From Tetrahymena elliotti 4EA (lineage: Eukaryota > Ciliophora > Oligohymenophorea > Hymenostomatida > Tetrahymenidae): a DNA stretch of 64,000 nucleotides. The stretch is taken from NCBI GenBank assembly GCA_000231825.2, contig JH720317.1:437161-501160 (forward strand), written 5' to 3'. The position numbers and the translations under genes are program-made. Below the pieces are notes generated by a model, which ran no database searches, was not told where the DNA came from, and was given only the letters and a program-made list of their open reading frames with translations. Positions 25,409 through 37,479 of this stretch are shown here, piece after piece; the first letter of the stretch is position 1; each line of letters begins with the position of its first letter.

Positions 25409-27278
25409 ATCTAAAATATTGATTTACTTGCTTACTTATATTTCTCTTTTTACAATCTTTAACTTTAATTATTAAAAACAATTAATTGTTTGCCAAAAGA
25501 CAAGCAATTATTGAATCTTTATATATTTTAAATTTCTATCACTAAAAAGGGAAAATAGATTGAAGACTTTATGCATTCACTAATTCCAAAATGATCATAA
25601 ATATTTACTAACTTTTTACATAATCTACTTACTATTTTAATAAAAATCAATTTTAAATAAAAAATCAGGTCCAAAATCTATTTTGTCAAATTTTTTGGCA
25701 AAAACTCTTCAGAATTTTCGTTTAAGCAAAGAAACAAAGAAATATTATTTACTTAAAAAAAGTAGACCAAAATCATATTCATTTTTTGAAATTTAAAAAT
25801 TGCATCAAATTTAATTAGAACCTGATATAGAAAAAAAAGATCCTTATTTTATCTAATCCTTGTAATTGTTTATTTAACATAGCTATTTTTAGCTATTCTT
25901 TAATAGCCACCCTCAAAAATGATATTTTAGAAAAATAATTAGAAATGATTAAAAACAAAATCAAAATTAATATTAGTTTCGTTTGTTCGTTCTTAAATTT
26001 CTATTCACAAATTTTATCTCTTTTTGATAAACTAAATATTAATTAATATTTATTCTAATATTTAGATTCTCAAAACTAGCCTTCTGATTTTATTATTACC
26101 ACTTAAATTTATTAAAATAAATTTTTCTTTCCATAGTTCTTATTTTCTTTTTTTCATTTTTTTCTACTTTTATTAATAATTTTATTTATTATCAACACCT
26201 CAAAATATTTTAAAAGAATATTTAAATCAATCAAATAAAAATATTTTTTTAATTTTCTGAAATAATATTTTTAAAGATGATTTACTGAGAATGCAAATGT
26301 ATTAATTTAAACTTTACATTTGCTCTTTGATTTTATGTTACAATTAAAATAAAACTAATTCAAAAAATTATTCTATTTCGTAAAACTATTTTTTTTTCTT
26401 GAGAAATAAATCTTATTTAAGATTTTTTTATTTTGGTTAGTTGGTTTAAATTTTAAATTATTTTTAATGCTCTCCATTTTTCTAAATCTCAAATTTAAAA
26501 GAATGCTATTTTAAACAAATTTTGATAAATATTTGATATTTTATTAGTGAGAGAAAAATAATTTTTTTATTTCATAAATTGTTGTATTTATTTTTTGTTG
26601 ACAATTTTAAAGAAAAAATGTTATTATTCTACTCTACTTATTTTGAATGTGTTAAAAAGATTACATTGATTTTTACAATCAATTTAAGATAAATTCAAAT
26701 AGCAATGTTAGCTTCCTAATTAGGAAGATTTGTAATTTTTTATCTCAAAAATAAGTTAAATTAGTAAGATACTCCAAAATATACAATTCGGATAAACATA
26801 TTATAAAAAAGCTAATAAGAAAAGAGTGTTATCAGGGGTAAAATAAAATTCATACCATATAGTAAATTAAGATTTGAAAGATAATAAAATAGTTTTACTA
26901 TTAAAAGCTTGAAGTATTTATCAAATAAAATATGTTTTTGAATGAAACTAAAATTATAATTTATTTTGATTTGTGTGATTGCATTTTACAAAAGATAATA
27001 TAAATTTGAAGTAGTAGTAATTTAAAATTTTTAACAAAATTAGTATTTTTAGTAAGTTATTTTATGTTTCCTTTAGTTAGTAATTGAAAAGAATTTTAAT
27101 TAAAAATATCTTTTATGAACACATTTCTTTCTAGATTTTAGATTTAATGCTTTCTTAAACCTAAATTTGATTAATATAATATACTTTTTAAAGGAATAAC
27201 AGTAGGTCAATTTTTTATTTTTATCAATTTTAATTGATTAGTTTTTTTTATCTGCATATATATGATTGCAAGGATTTA
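25409..27278. other. AT-rich spacer
   Basis: About 1.9 kb between two genes of the type I membrane protein cluster. No frame on either strand reads convincingly as protein. It contains the promoter region of the gene starting at 25408 and the 3' flank of the next. Confidence 0.4.
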
Positions 27279-28010
27279 TCATATTTCATTATTTTAGCAT
27301 TAGAATACAACCCCATTTATTTAGCAGTCCATTTTATTTTCACCTAAATGATTAATTTCTAATGGTTATTGTTCTTATAAAGGTACTCCAATTATAATTT
27401 CTTAAATAGGAGGAGTGAGTTGTAACTGCTAGAGATTATTATTATTAATTTATAAATTGATTGATTTAGCTTATTTTTAATTACTATTTCTACTTTTCGA
27501 TATAAAGTAAACTAATAATAAAAAAAATATGATAATAACTACTCCTATTAAGCAATATATAGCAATTCCTAAAGATGAATTAGATTATTAACTACTTTAT
27601 TCTGTTTAATTAGCTTGATTGTCCTAATTTTATGGTTTTTTATAGCTATTAACTTATTTGGAGTCAAGGAGGTGCATTTCATTGTTTTGTGAATTACAAG
27701 ATTATTACACATAAGATTAGTATTATGTTATGCATGAACCATAACAGTTTTAAGTTTTTGATGGAAAAAAATCAAAACATCCAGCAATACAATTATTAAC
27801 ATTGCAAGAGTTTGAAAGATCTGCAAAATAATAATAACACTCATCATAGCCATTTAAGCAATTAATTAGTTAAGGGTTATACTCTTCATTTGAATGCTAA
27901 ATTTAACACTCAGTAAATAAGCAAACTGAAAAGGGATTAGAAGGATCTACTTATGAATAGACGCAAGATATCATTAGAAAAGTAATTATAATAGAATAAT
28001 TAAGTCTCAT
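27279..28010 (-). CDS. Type I membrane protein, Cys-rich ectodomain, Gln-rich tail (cluster member 2)
   Basis: A single-exon 243-residue frame ending at TGA. Signal peptide (MRLNYSIIITFLMISCVYS), an ectodomain with about 11 cysteines (for example CLNGYDECYYF and CNVNNCIAGC), a Gln/Asn/Ser linker, a membrane helix (LGIAIYCL..VVIIIFFLLLVYF), a basic stop-transfer (SKSRNSNQKQ) and a tail with TPPIQEIIIGVP. The layout, size, strand and the short Pro/Ile/Val tail motif match the genes on either side, although the ectodomains have diverged beyond simple alignment. I infer tandem duplication followed by rapid ectodomain change. Likely surface located; no function recognised. Confidence 0.8.
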
Positions 28011-29168
28011 TTTTTGGTAGTAAATTAATGTTATTTTTTGATGTTTATTTTTACTTTTTAATTCAAAGTTTTTTTACAATTTATAATTTTCTTTTTCTGG
28101 ATTTAGTTAATAATTTGTTTAAAAAAAAAATATTAATTTTGATAGAAAAAAATTGAGGTTATTAATACTACTTCGTATTTTTAAAAACTGCAAGTATTTT
28201 CTTCCAATTTTGCTGTTATTTTACATCAAAAAAGCGTTTGAATTTTTTTTAAAGTTTAACATAAATAAATAATTAATGATAAACTAGATAGATATACTTC
28301 ATTTTTTATAGCTGTCACCAAAAAAAACAAGCGCTTCTATTTTTTTTATGAAATAATAACTTGAAAAATTTACTCTTCTCATAAATTAAGAAGGATATTT
28401 CAAATGATTTTGAATAATTTAATATTAAACATTATTTTGTAACTCCTTCAAATATTAAATAAGTTTCAAGAATTTAACATTATGAATTGAAATATTTCAA
28501 AATGCTTGTTTTTTTTGGCAAAAAATTTTTTACTTAATTGATTGCTTAAAATATGACAATCCTTCATTTTCTATTTCATATTTCAAGTTGAAATTCATCA
28601 ATTAATTTTTTTATAGATTCATCATCGGAAATTTAATCTTATTTTGAATTTAATAACACTTATTTCAAATAAATGCATATGTTTCTGAAATAAATTTTTC
28701 AAATTTGATTATAAAGTATCAATTAAAATTATGAGTTTTTGAGAAAACTATTTTTAGAAATTGATTTCTGAAAAAATCATGTTAAATTGATTTCTGAAAA
28801 AATCATATTAAATAGATTTTTTTTAATATTTAAATGATTAAAAATTATAAAAATAATGTAAATATTCTTTTTCAAAATATATTGAAACAAAATATTTTTT
28901 AATCATTCTTTTTGCTTAGTTTTTCAATCAATAGGAGGTTTTTTTGAAATTTTTGTTTTGATAAAATAATTTATTTTAAGTTGCAAAATAAAGTATTTAA
29001 AATTTTGATTAATTTTAGAGATAGATTTTGAATAATAATTATGTATACTAATACTAATAAATAATTGAATAAAGTAAATATATTTATATATTATAAAATT
29101 AATAATTTAAAATATGATAATAGGATTAAACTGTTTTTATAATTTAATAGATATGATTTTTTTCTTTT
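28011..29168. other. AT-rich spacer with a 26-bp tandem repeat
   Basis: About 1.2 kb with no coding frame. It contains a two-copy direct repeat of 26 bp at 28758-28809 and otherwise looks featureless. Confidence 0.4.
28758..28809. repeat. 26-bp tandem repeat, 2 copies
   Basis: Two adjacent 26-bp units beginning aaattgatttctgaaaaaat that differ at one base. Noncoding. Confidence 0.9.
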
Positions 29169-29855
29169 TCATTTTGGCTTGATTTATATTTGATTTGTTT
29201 AAATTTCTTATTAATTCTAGATCTCTTTATTTTCACTGATTTATTCTCCTTCTTTTGGGTTCTCATTTACAGGAACAATGATAACTACATCATTGATTGG
29301 AGGGTAGTTTTATTATTATTTAATTTAAGTTTGTTGATTAAATTAATCAATTTGGCTTTAACTAAAGATTACTATTCCTTCTAAACTTTTTAATTTTCTT
29401 TATTTGTTAAACTTTATGGTAAGTTGAATAACAAAATAAATGACTGTGGCTCCAATAAGAACAGCGAAAGTACAGACAGTTAAAATTACCCAATATTGGT
29501 AGACCTCTTCTTATCTTGATTAAAAATTATCTATTATGTCTTATTAGGCTTAGCTTAAAGCTTCAACACATTCATCTTATACTTATGGTTCAAATTTCTC
29601 CATGCAATTAATAACACATTCTTGGTCTTCATAACTTAAATAAGCAGTGCATTTAACAGAACATTACAAATTTTAGCAATTTCCTAAATCTTATTATGCA
29701 AAGCCATTACATTCTTAATTTTCTCTAACGCATTTTACTATCTAAGGTTAGGTAGAACTTAATTTACAAATATTGGCCAAGCATGATTAGAATAAATAAT
29801 TCTAACTTTAAACTAATTTTAAAACTAAAATGATAGCAAATAATTTTTTAATCAT
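29169..29855 (-). CDS. Type I membrane protein, Cys-rich ectodomain, Gln-rich tail (cluster member 3)
   Basis: A single-exon 228-residue frame. Signal peptide (MIKKLFAIILVLKLVQS), an ectodomain with about 11 cysteines (CLANICKL, CQNLQCSVKC, CVINCMEKF), a membrane helix (WVILTVCTFAVLIGATVIYF), a basic stop-transfer (KFNKQRKLK) and a Gln/Asn-rich tail containing PPINDVVIIVPVNENP. The tail motif resembles PPIQEIIIGVP in member 2 and GYPVQDIFIPAP in member 1, at a similar distance after the helix. Start chosen at the first Met, which gives a good signal peptide. Function unknown; the conserved tail block suggests a shared intracellular partner or sorting signal. Confidence 0.8.
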
Positions 29856-31612
29856 TTTTGAAATTTGAATGGTATTTGTGATATGAGTTTTTGTATTTTC
29901 TGATATTAATTTATTTATTTTTGATTAAATTATTATTAAATTTTTGTGAATCTTTCTTTTTATTTTGAATAAATTTTTAACGCAATCTATACTTTAATTT
30001 AAAAGGTCTTATTAGTTTGTTTAAAAATAAAATTCCAAACAAAAATAATCATAACAATTATGAAATTTTCATAATAAAATCAATTTAAAACGAATAATAA
30101 TATTTAAATATAAAACCGCACAGATCACTGAAGATTAACCTCAAGCATTTGAAGTAATATGTATAATTTGCACATGATCACTAAGAATAAACAACCAAAT
30201 AATCTATATTTGGTGATTTATATAAAGAAATAGAAAAGCAAACCTAATTGTTTCTATTTCAGTAACAATTAAATTATTAAAGATTATTTTACACATTAAT
30301 TAAGAATGCACATAAATTTACATATTTTAAAAAACTTTGTTGGCTAGATTTGTTCAACAGATCAAAGTTAATTATTTTAAATTAATAAAATATTTTCTAA
30401 ACGAATAATTTATTTTTACAGATGTGCTAATTTTTTATATTTTTTTGAGCAAAGAAAATAGAATGTTATTAAAAATATAAATTTATCAAATTTGATTGCT
30501 TTTGATAAAATATTTTAATTTATACATAAATTGGTAATTTATCATTCGAATTTAGTATTCGAAAAAAACATAAATCATCAAAATAAAATTCCAGTTTTTT
30601 TAAATTTTTCAAATAGATAAATTTTATTTCAATTTCCTTAATGAGTAAATTTGCCTTTAAATTAATTAAGGTTATCTATTTGTATCTTTTCAATCTTAAC
30701 TTTGATTATCTATATTATTTTATTTTGGTTAATTATCAATTTGAATATAATTTTCAAGCCTCATTATCTTTACTGTCTATTTTATTTTACTTAAGAGAAT
30801 ATCAGAATTGATTATTCCCTTCATCCTAAATAATAAATCAAAAAACATATGGTAATACTCATTTTCAACTATAAAATTAAAAATTTTTTTAATTTGTTCT
30901 TTCTATTTAAAATATTTTTTCTAATTTAAGGTAAAAAATCAATTAAATTGCAAAATATTTTTATTTTTAAAATAAATAAATTATCAAAAAAATCATTCTA
31001 TTGTTTTTACTATTGATATTTAAGTAAAAAGAATATGAAAGATGAAATTTTGAAAAAAATAATTTTAAAATAAACTAAAAATATCTTTTAAAATTTTAAA
31101 AACTTTTATTTTGAAACAATTTCATTTATTTCTATCAAAATATGCATTAATAAAAAAAGTAAATATGTAATTTAATAAGTTGATAAATTATTATTTTAAA
31201 TTACTAAAGGTTGGTTATCTATATATCTTCCAATTCTTTTAAGTTTTTAATAAAATGATTTCAGATAAAACTTAAATTTCTAAATAATTTAATAATTTTT
31301 TCATTCTCATAAAGAAGTTATTTCATCTTTTAAACATGCTCTAAGCTTTATTTCAAAAATAAATAAATTTCAAACAAATAAAGAATACTTATTTTTAAAT
31401 TAAAACAAATTAATATTGGCAATTAAAAATTTACTAAATATAATAGTATGGAAATATTTCTTAACATTTAAACATTTAATGAATAGATTTTTATAATTCT
31501 AATAAGAAATGATTTGCATCCGTTGAATATTTTATTGCAAAAATATAAAATTTGAAACAAAAAACAAACAAATAATTAATAGAATGATAGAAATAATATT
31601 GATAGACAATAA
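29856..31612. other. AT-rich spacer
   Basis: About 1.75 kb of very AT-rich DNA. No reading frame or RNA gene recognised. Confidence 0.4.
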
Positions 31613-32281
31613 TCAAAGATTTACTTTGAATACCTTTAAAACTACATCAGAAAAATCTTTATCAACTTCTTTAATTTCAGGAATAATAGACATTTGATTC
31701 ATAAAAGTATCTAATTTAGGGTATTATTTGAAATCAAAATTTATTAATTTGAGCTCAGTCAATTCTTAGTAGCAGCTAATGTCAGCGATAGTAGGCTTTT
31801 AGAATCCGAAGATATAATTAGAAGGATTGTTCAAAAGGTGATCGTTTAGGTTTTGAATTGCTTTAAGTAGTTCTTTGTGCACTAATTCTTCTACATAAAG
31901 AGATGGTTAACCTGTTCTTTTTGATAAAAGACTTGCTGTAACATAATTAGCAACTCTTCTTGTGTTTGTGTGATGCCAATCCAAATACATATCTACTTTT
32001 GTTTTATCTTAAAGGTTTTGAGGGTAGAGAGAGCCATCTAAGTTAAATTTTTAATGTACATACCTCATAATAGAATGAGATTCAAAAACTACAAATCCAT
32101 TATCTTCAATAAATGGCACTTAGCTGTTCCAATTTAAGTTCTTTATTTCAGGTTTAAACTAATCTCCTTTACCTAAGTTAACAAATTTTTCTTCATATTC
32201 TACTTTACCAATCTTCAAGAGACACTTAACAGCACGAGAAGGCTGAGAAAAAGAGTTATAGAAAAATTTAAGTTTGCCCAT
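31613..32281 (-). CDS. Glutathione S-transferase, theta-like
   Basis: A single-exon 222-residue frame, the usual GST length. The N-terminal thioredoxin-like domain starts KLKFFYNSFSQPSRAV. The Ser-Gln-Pro-x-Arg motif (Ser12) corresponds to the serine that activates glutathione in theta-class enzymes. NSQVPFIEDNGFVVFESHSIM contains the cis-proline VPF and the E-S pair that holds the gamma-glutamyl group. The C-terminal helical domain carries VDMYLDWHHTNTRR, which is close to theta GSTs, and the IADISCYQEL N-capping/helix motif. It should conjugate glutathione to electrophiles in the cytosol. No targeting signal. It stands alone between long spacers. Assignment to the GST fold is firm; the class is from motif resemblance. 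Confidence 0.93.
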
Positions 32282-33366
32282 ATATTTCTTCAATTATTGA
32301 ATTAATTTATTATGTTAAAGAATGTTATTATTGTTATTTGGATTATTTATATTTATAATAAAAAAATATTTATTATCTTATTAAGATTAGTAAGTATATC
32401 ATCATTATTATTAATCTTCACTTAAATTTAAATGAATTAGTTACTATCTATTTATAAATGTCTATTTTTTTAATGTAATATTAGATGAATAACATACCAT
32501 AATCTCATCATATTCTTGACATCAATTATTTTTATTTTTATGACAAACTGTAATCATTAAATTATAATCTTAATAAAAAGCAGCAAGATAGCTAATTTAT
32601 TCTATTTAGAGCTATTTCAATATAAAATAAATTAAGTAATTTCTCATTAATTTAATTTTATAATTATTTTATTGAATTAATTTAGTGATTAAATTTATTA
32701 TAGAAAAAATATCTATTTTTAAACAAAATTTTTTTAATTTTAGGAAGGAAGATTAAAAAATGACTAAAACATATTTGGAAATTTAATATTAATATTATTA
32801 ATTTAGGAAATAGAGAATATAGCCATTTTATAAAATACATCATTTGTAGTGAAAGAGTTGGCTTGTTTTGATAAATATTTAACAAAATAATTATTTAGAA
32901 TATTAAACTCATTTTAAAAAGGAGAGAGAACAATTTTAATAAATCTATTCTTTTTTTTGATTTGTTGTCAAATAAAATTATTTTTGAACAAACAAACTAT
33001 TTAATAATTTTAGAAAATTATATTGTAGAGCAAAACAAAAGAAAAAGTAAAAATTTAAAAATATTAATCTTTAAATATTTAATTTGAATGTATTTCAAGG
33101 CTTATTTTAGTAAAAAAATCATCAAACATTTTTTTATTTTCAAATTAAGATTTAGGAAATACAATATTGAGTAGTAGAAAGAAGTAATAATTTTAAACAA
33201 TTTAATAATATTTAAAAAAAGAAAACAGATTTTTAAGTAATAGTTAGTTATTCATAAGGATTATTCTAACATAAAAATATTTTTATATTTTCATCAAATA
33301 AATGATAGAAAAAACAATCATTTTATTTACAATTAAAATAAAAAAACAACTTACTTATTTTTTAAA

Positions 33367-33438
33367 TAAAATAAAATCTAACTTTTTAACTAAAATAAAA
33401 TCTAACTTTTTAACTAAAATAAAATCTAACTTTTTAAC
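33367..33438. repeat. 24-bp tandem repeat, 3 exact copies
   Basis: The unit starts taaaataaaatctaact and is repeated three times without a mismatch. Noncoding. The perfect identity means recent expansion. Confidence 0.95.
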
Positions 33439-33725
33439 TATTAAATACTTTAATTTTTAGTAAAAATTAATTAGAATAAAAAAGAAATAATTTATAAAAA
33501 ATTTTAAATAAATAATTATTTTAGTTTATTGATCGTATTAATTTTAAAATATAAAAAAGATCTACTTTTTATATAGTTTTTTTTTAAAAAAAGCTGTAGT
33601 AAGATAGCCTTTGATACAATCTAATTAGGGAAAATAAAAAATTTAACTGAAGTTAAACTAGAAAATCGAATATAAAAAAATAAAAATACATTTAAAAAAA
33701 TAAAAATATTATTCATTCGCTATTT

Positions 33726-33767
33726 AAAGCAAGCTTTATGGTTTTTATTTTTCAGGTTGCTTGCTTT
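33726..33767. repeat. Inverted repeat, 9-bp arms
   Basis: AAAGCAAGC at 33726-33734 and GCTTGCTTT at 33759-33767 could form a 9-bp stem around a 24-nt loop. It could be a transcribed hairpin or chance; there is no other support for an RNA gene here. Confidence 0.5.
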
Positions 33768-34234
33768 TTGTTTAAAATGTATTGAATAAAAAATTAGAGA
33801 TGCTCTATCTAGCTTATGATCTAAGAAATAAAGAGAAATTATAAAATAAATAAAAAATATCTGTGTATCTATCAAACTTCTATTATGATAAATAAAATGG
33901 GCAGTAGCATAAAACTAACTAGAAATAAATTATTCATTCAATTTTTCGTTCGTTCAAATCAAAAACGCGATGAAGAAAGAAACAAGTAAAAAAAAATGAA
34001 AATTAGTTAAAAATATAATATGAATAGATAAATAGAATGAATATTTTAGCTTTCTATATTTAATCAATAATGTTAAGTCTCAAATTTCGCCAATTTTTAG
34101 TTAATTAATAATTTTTGTAGTTAACTATTTGATAATTAATTATTGTTAAATAATAAATTGAGATTAAAATAATCAAAAATAAATAAATAGCTCGGTATTT
34201 TTAATATTAGTAATATATCAACCAATAGTAAAAA

Positions 34235-36785
34235 ATGAACAAGAGAAAAGCCCCTTATGAGTTGGATTAAGTAAATAAATTAAAAAACAAGATGAATCTA
34301 AGTAAAATGTATTTTTTTATAAATTAGAATAACCTTTCTGACGATGAACATGTAAGCAAATCAAACGAATTCAAAATATTAAATGTGTCTCCTCTTTTCA
34401 TCTTAAATGAATATAAATTTGATCTAATCCCTTAATTTAAGCAAAATAAATGAAAAATATGAAATTTAAGATGAAAAATAATAGAAAATTCTTAAAATAA
34501 ATACTGAAAAACAAATCTATTTCATTGAATTAACCCAATTTTTGATGTATTAAATAGGCCGGTCCTGATTTGGGAAAGATTAGCACTCCTGTAATTTATT
34601 ATTACTTATTTATTTATCCTCTACTTCAATATCACATAGGACTAATACTCATTTTATTTTTATTAAATAGGAAGAAATTGCTTAAAGAAGGTAAACAGCA
34701 TTCTTTTTTTCAAAGTTCATTAGGTTTAATAACCTTATAGTCTCTTCTTTGAGAAGAATTGATGATAAATTATTGTTTGAAAATGCTTATTTTTGTAATT
34801 TATCTTTCTCTTATTAAATAAAGAATTTTGAAGATCAAGGGTCCTAAGTCTGAGGAATCTACCACACCTGCTAAGTTAGTTCTTCTTGAAAAACTTGATA
34901 ATACTTAACCCGCCGTAAGCAATTTTACAAAATAAACTAGAAACATTTTTGAAAATTTAAAGAAAATGAATAAAAGAGAGATGGGCAAGAATTAAAAGTA
35001 GGATATGAATGAGTGTCTCGCTGAATATTCTCCTACTCTCTAGATTTTATAATAATTTATTTATTTAGAGTTAATAAATAAATAAATAAAAATATGCATT
35101 ATTTGTCTCGAATTGAATTCAAAAAAAGATACTAAATCTATAATTAAGATAAACAAGAAATTAATCAATATTTTCAATAATAATCATGAAAGATCAACAA
35201 CACCCAATTCATTTGTCTTTGAATATTCTTTATAAATTTATAAACAATTACATATGTTATATTCCTAATTATTATTTCAAAAATAGGAAGCTGATAATGG
35301 AAAACAAGCTGATTCTACCACAGAAGCTTCTAATGGAGAGAAAAAGGAAGAAAAGAAAATTGAATTTTCAACCAGGTAATTTAATTTACATTTATTTATA
35401 CCTTAAATTAAATTAAGAAACAAAACTAAATGTGTTATACCAAGCCAATCTACCTCTAACACTAAATTTATTATTATTTTTTTAATAAATTTGGTTATTA
35501 TTAAACTAATTAAAATAAAAATTTTAAAAGTTATTTTTACTAAATTGAAAATTTTGTAAATTAAATAAAATACCTGATATAATAAATAATAATTTTATTT
35601 AAAAAATATAAATTAAGTTCATCACTTTTTGCCAAGACTGATGCTAGTAATGGAAACAACAAAACGAATGAATAACCTAAGGGAGAATAATAAGAAAAGC
35701 CAGCTGAAAAAACAAGTGAGCCTGCTGAAGCTAAATAAGGTCTCTTTTCAAATATAAAACCTTCAACAACAGCATCAAGTAGCTTATTTGGTAACTCTAC
35801 TGGACTCTTTGGTAACAATTAATCCAGCCTTTTTAACAACACTGGTTCCTTATTTGGAAATAATCAATCTATTGGCACTGGATTATTCTCAAATGCCAAC
35901 AAAATTGAAAGTGCTTCTATTCCAAATATTTTCACCACCGACAAACCTGCTGGAAGTCTTTTTGGAAATTTGAGCACAAATAACACTACTTCTCTTTTTG
36001 GTAACTCAAAGCCTGCTGAATCTTCTTCCCTCTTTGGTGATCTTAAAAAGAATACCACCACTGGAGGTTTATTTAGTAACGTAAATCTTTTACTTTTTTA
36101 AAATACTCTAGCAATAATAATAATATATTTTCATTAATAATAAAATGTAGATCTAAAAGCAAGGTTCTGATGACGAAGGAGGTAAATAATATTAAAAAAG
36201 TATTTAAACTAAATTCATTACAATTTAAAATAGATGATGGTGAAGGAGAAGATGATGATGAACTTGAACACAGCCCTGAAGTTGATCCCTCTCAAATTGA
36301 AGTCAAGTACTAATATGATAATCCCTACGAGAAAATAGTTGATAAGAGTGTTCTCAAGGTTAGAAGAGGAGAAGGAGATATCTTAGAAAAGGGTTACATT
36401 TCTTTTGAAAAGTTTAAGGCTGATGATAAGACTCCCAACATCTTAGTCTACAGGTATTTAAAATCTATTAAAAAATGGATTTATTAAATTAATTTAATTA
36501 TAATGAAATCAGAGATTAGATTAAAAAGGTTATCTTCACCCTTAATGTTACAAAGAAAATTAATAAAGCTGAAAAGATTTAAAACAGCACTAAAAACCTT
36601 AAATTCTTATTCTATAAAAAGTAAAACGATAAGTTTGTTCCTGACATCATCAAGGTTTAAGTAATCAATAATTTGATTGTTCACATCATTATTTTCATTA
36701 ATTAAATTCATAAATTAAATAGTTCCATGATGAAAAAGAAGGTGAAGAATTTTACAATAAGTTCTAAGAATATACTTAAAATTGA
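34235..36785 (+). CDS. NUP50: Nup50/Nup2-type FG nucleoporin with Ran-binding domain
   Basis: Ten exons, 529 residues: 34235-34270, 34328-34351, 34558-34590, 34671-34690, 34824-35375, 35618-36080, 36151-36181, 36234-36453, 36513-36660 and 36723-36785, all in phase. The N-terminus (MNKRKAPYELDQ ... EEIAQRRILKIKGPK) has the KR..A..EL and E...RR..K.K pattern of the importin-alpha-binding end of Nup50/Nup2. The centre has at least eight SLFGN/GLFSN-type FG repeats. An acidic stretch (DDEGDDGEGEDDDE) precedes a Ran-binding domain of about 130 residues at the C-terminus (YEKIVDKSVLKVRRGEGDI, LVYRDQIKKVIF, FHDEKEGEEFYNKFQEY). It should help release importin-alpha cargo at the nuclear pore or in the nucleoplasm. 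Bases about 35045-35286 read as low-complexity sequence and may be an in-frame intron, so the true protein may be shorter by up to about 80 residues. Confidence 0.87.
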
Positions 36786-37479
36786 CCAATTTATTTTTAT
36801 TATTTTGTAATCTATTATTATACTTTGTATTATTCAAGTATTATCAAACCCATCTTTTAGATTAAAAACAGAAAATTACTTATTAAAAATATTCAATTAA
36901 ATTTATTTTTTCATCCTTTTTAAATTTAATTTCAATATTTTATTTGCTTTTTCAAAAAAATAAAAAATGATTTTGATTGATTAAATTGAATGAAACTTAT
37001 TTCATTTTTTTGTTTTAAGTGCTTGTGAAACACAATTAAAAGAAAATTAGAAAATGATAAACTTAAATCTTAATTTTTATTTTTAGTTTAATCTAAAAAA
37101 TATATCTTACTTTTAATCTTTTTTTAAATATCAGCCTAAATCTCTTAATATTATTCTGAAATTTAATAAAAATAATTTTTAAATGCTTTTAAATTTATTG
37201 GGCATTCTAGAAAATATTAATTTTGTTTTAATAATGTTTTCAATTAATTTTTAACATCAAATTTGAATTAATTCTTACTTACTAATGAAATAATAAGAGT
37301 TGATTTTTGATAATTTAAGTTGATAAACATCAATTTTTACTTATCCTTTTTCAAATTCGTTGAAAATATGATTTTGATATTTTATTTTATATTTTTAGAA
37401 TAAATTTACATACTTTTATTTATGAAATTAAAACTTTAAATTGTTTATACAAAATGAATTAATGATTAAATTTAATTTT
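36786..37479. other. Convergent 3' spacer
   Basis: About 690 bp between the ends of the NUP50-like gene (plus) and the SLC35F6-like gene (minus). AT-rich, no coding frame; it should hold both 3' untranslated regions. Confidence 0.4.

Larger units (their letters stand above)
32282..34234. other. AT-rich spacer with small repeats
   Basis: About 1.95 kb between the divergent GST and NUP50-like genes. It contains a three-copy 24-bp tandem repeat (33367-33438) and a 9-bp inverted repeat (33726-33767). No coding frame recognised. Confidence 0.4.

Noticed and set aside
26434..26452. A ttggtttaaa stretch resembling the Tetrahymena chromosome breakage sequence
   Set aside because: Only about the last eight of fifteen bases agree with the known breakage element, and there is no telomere addition or other sign of a chromosome end.
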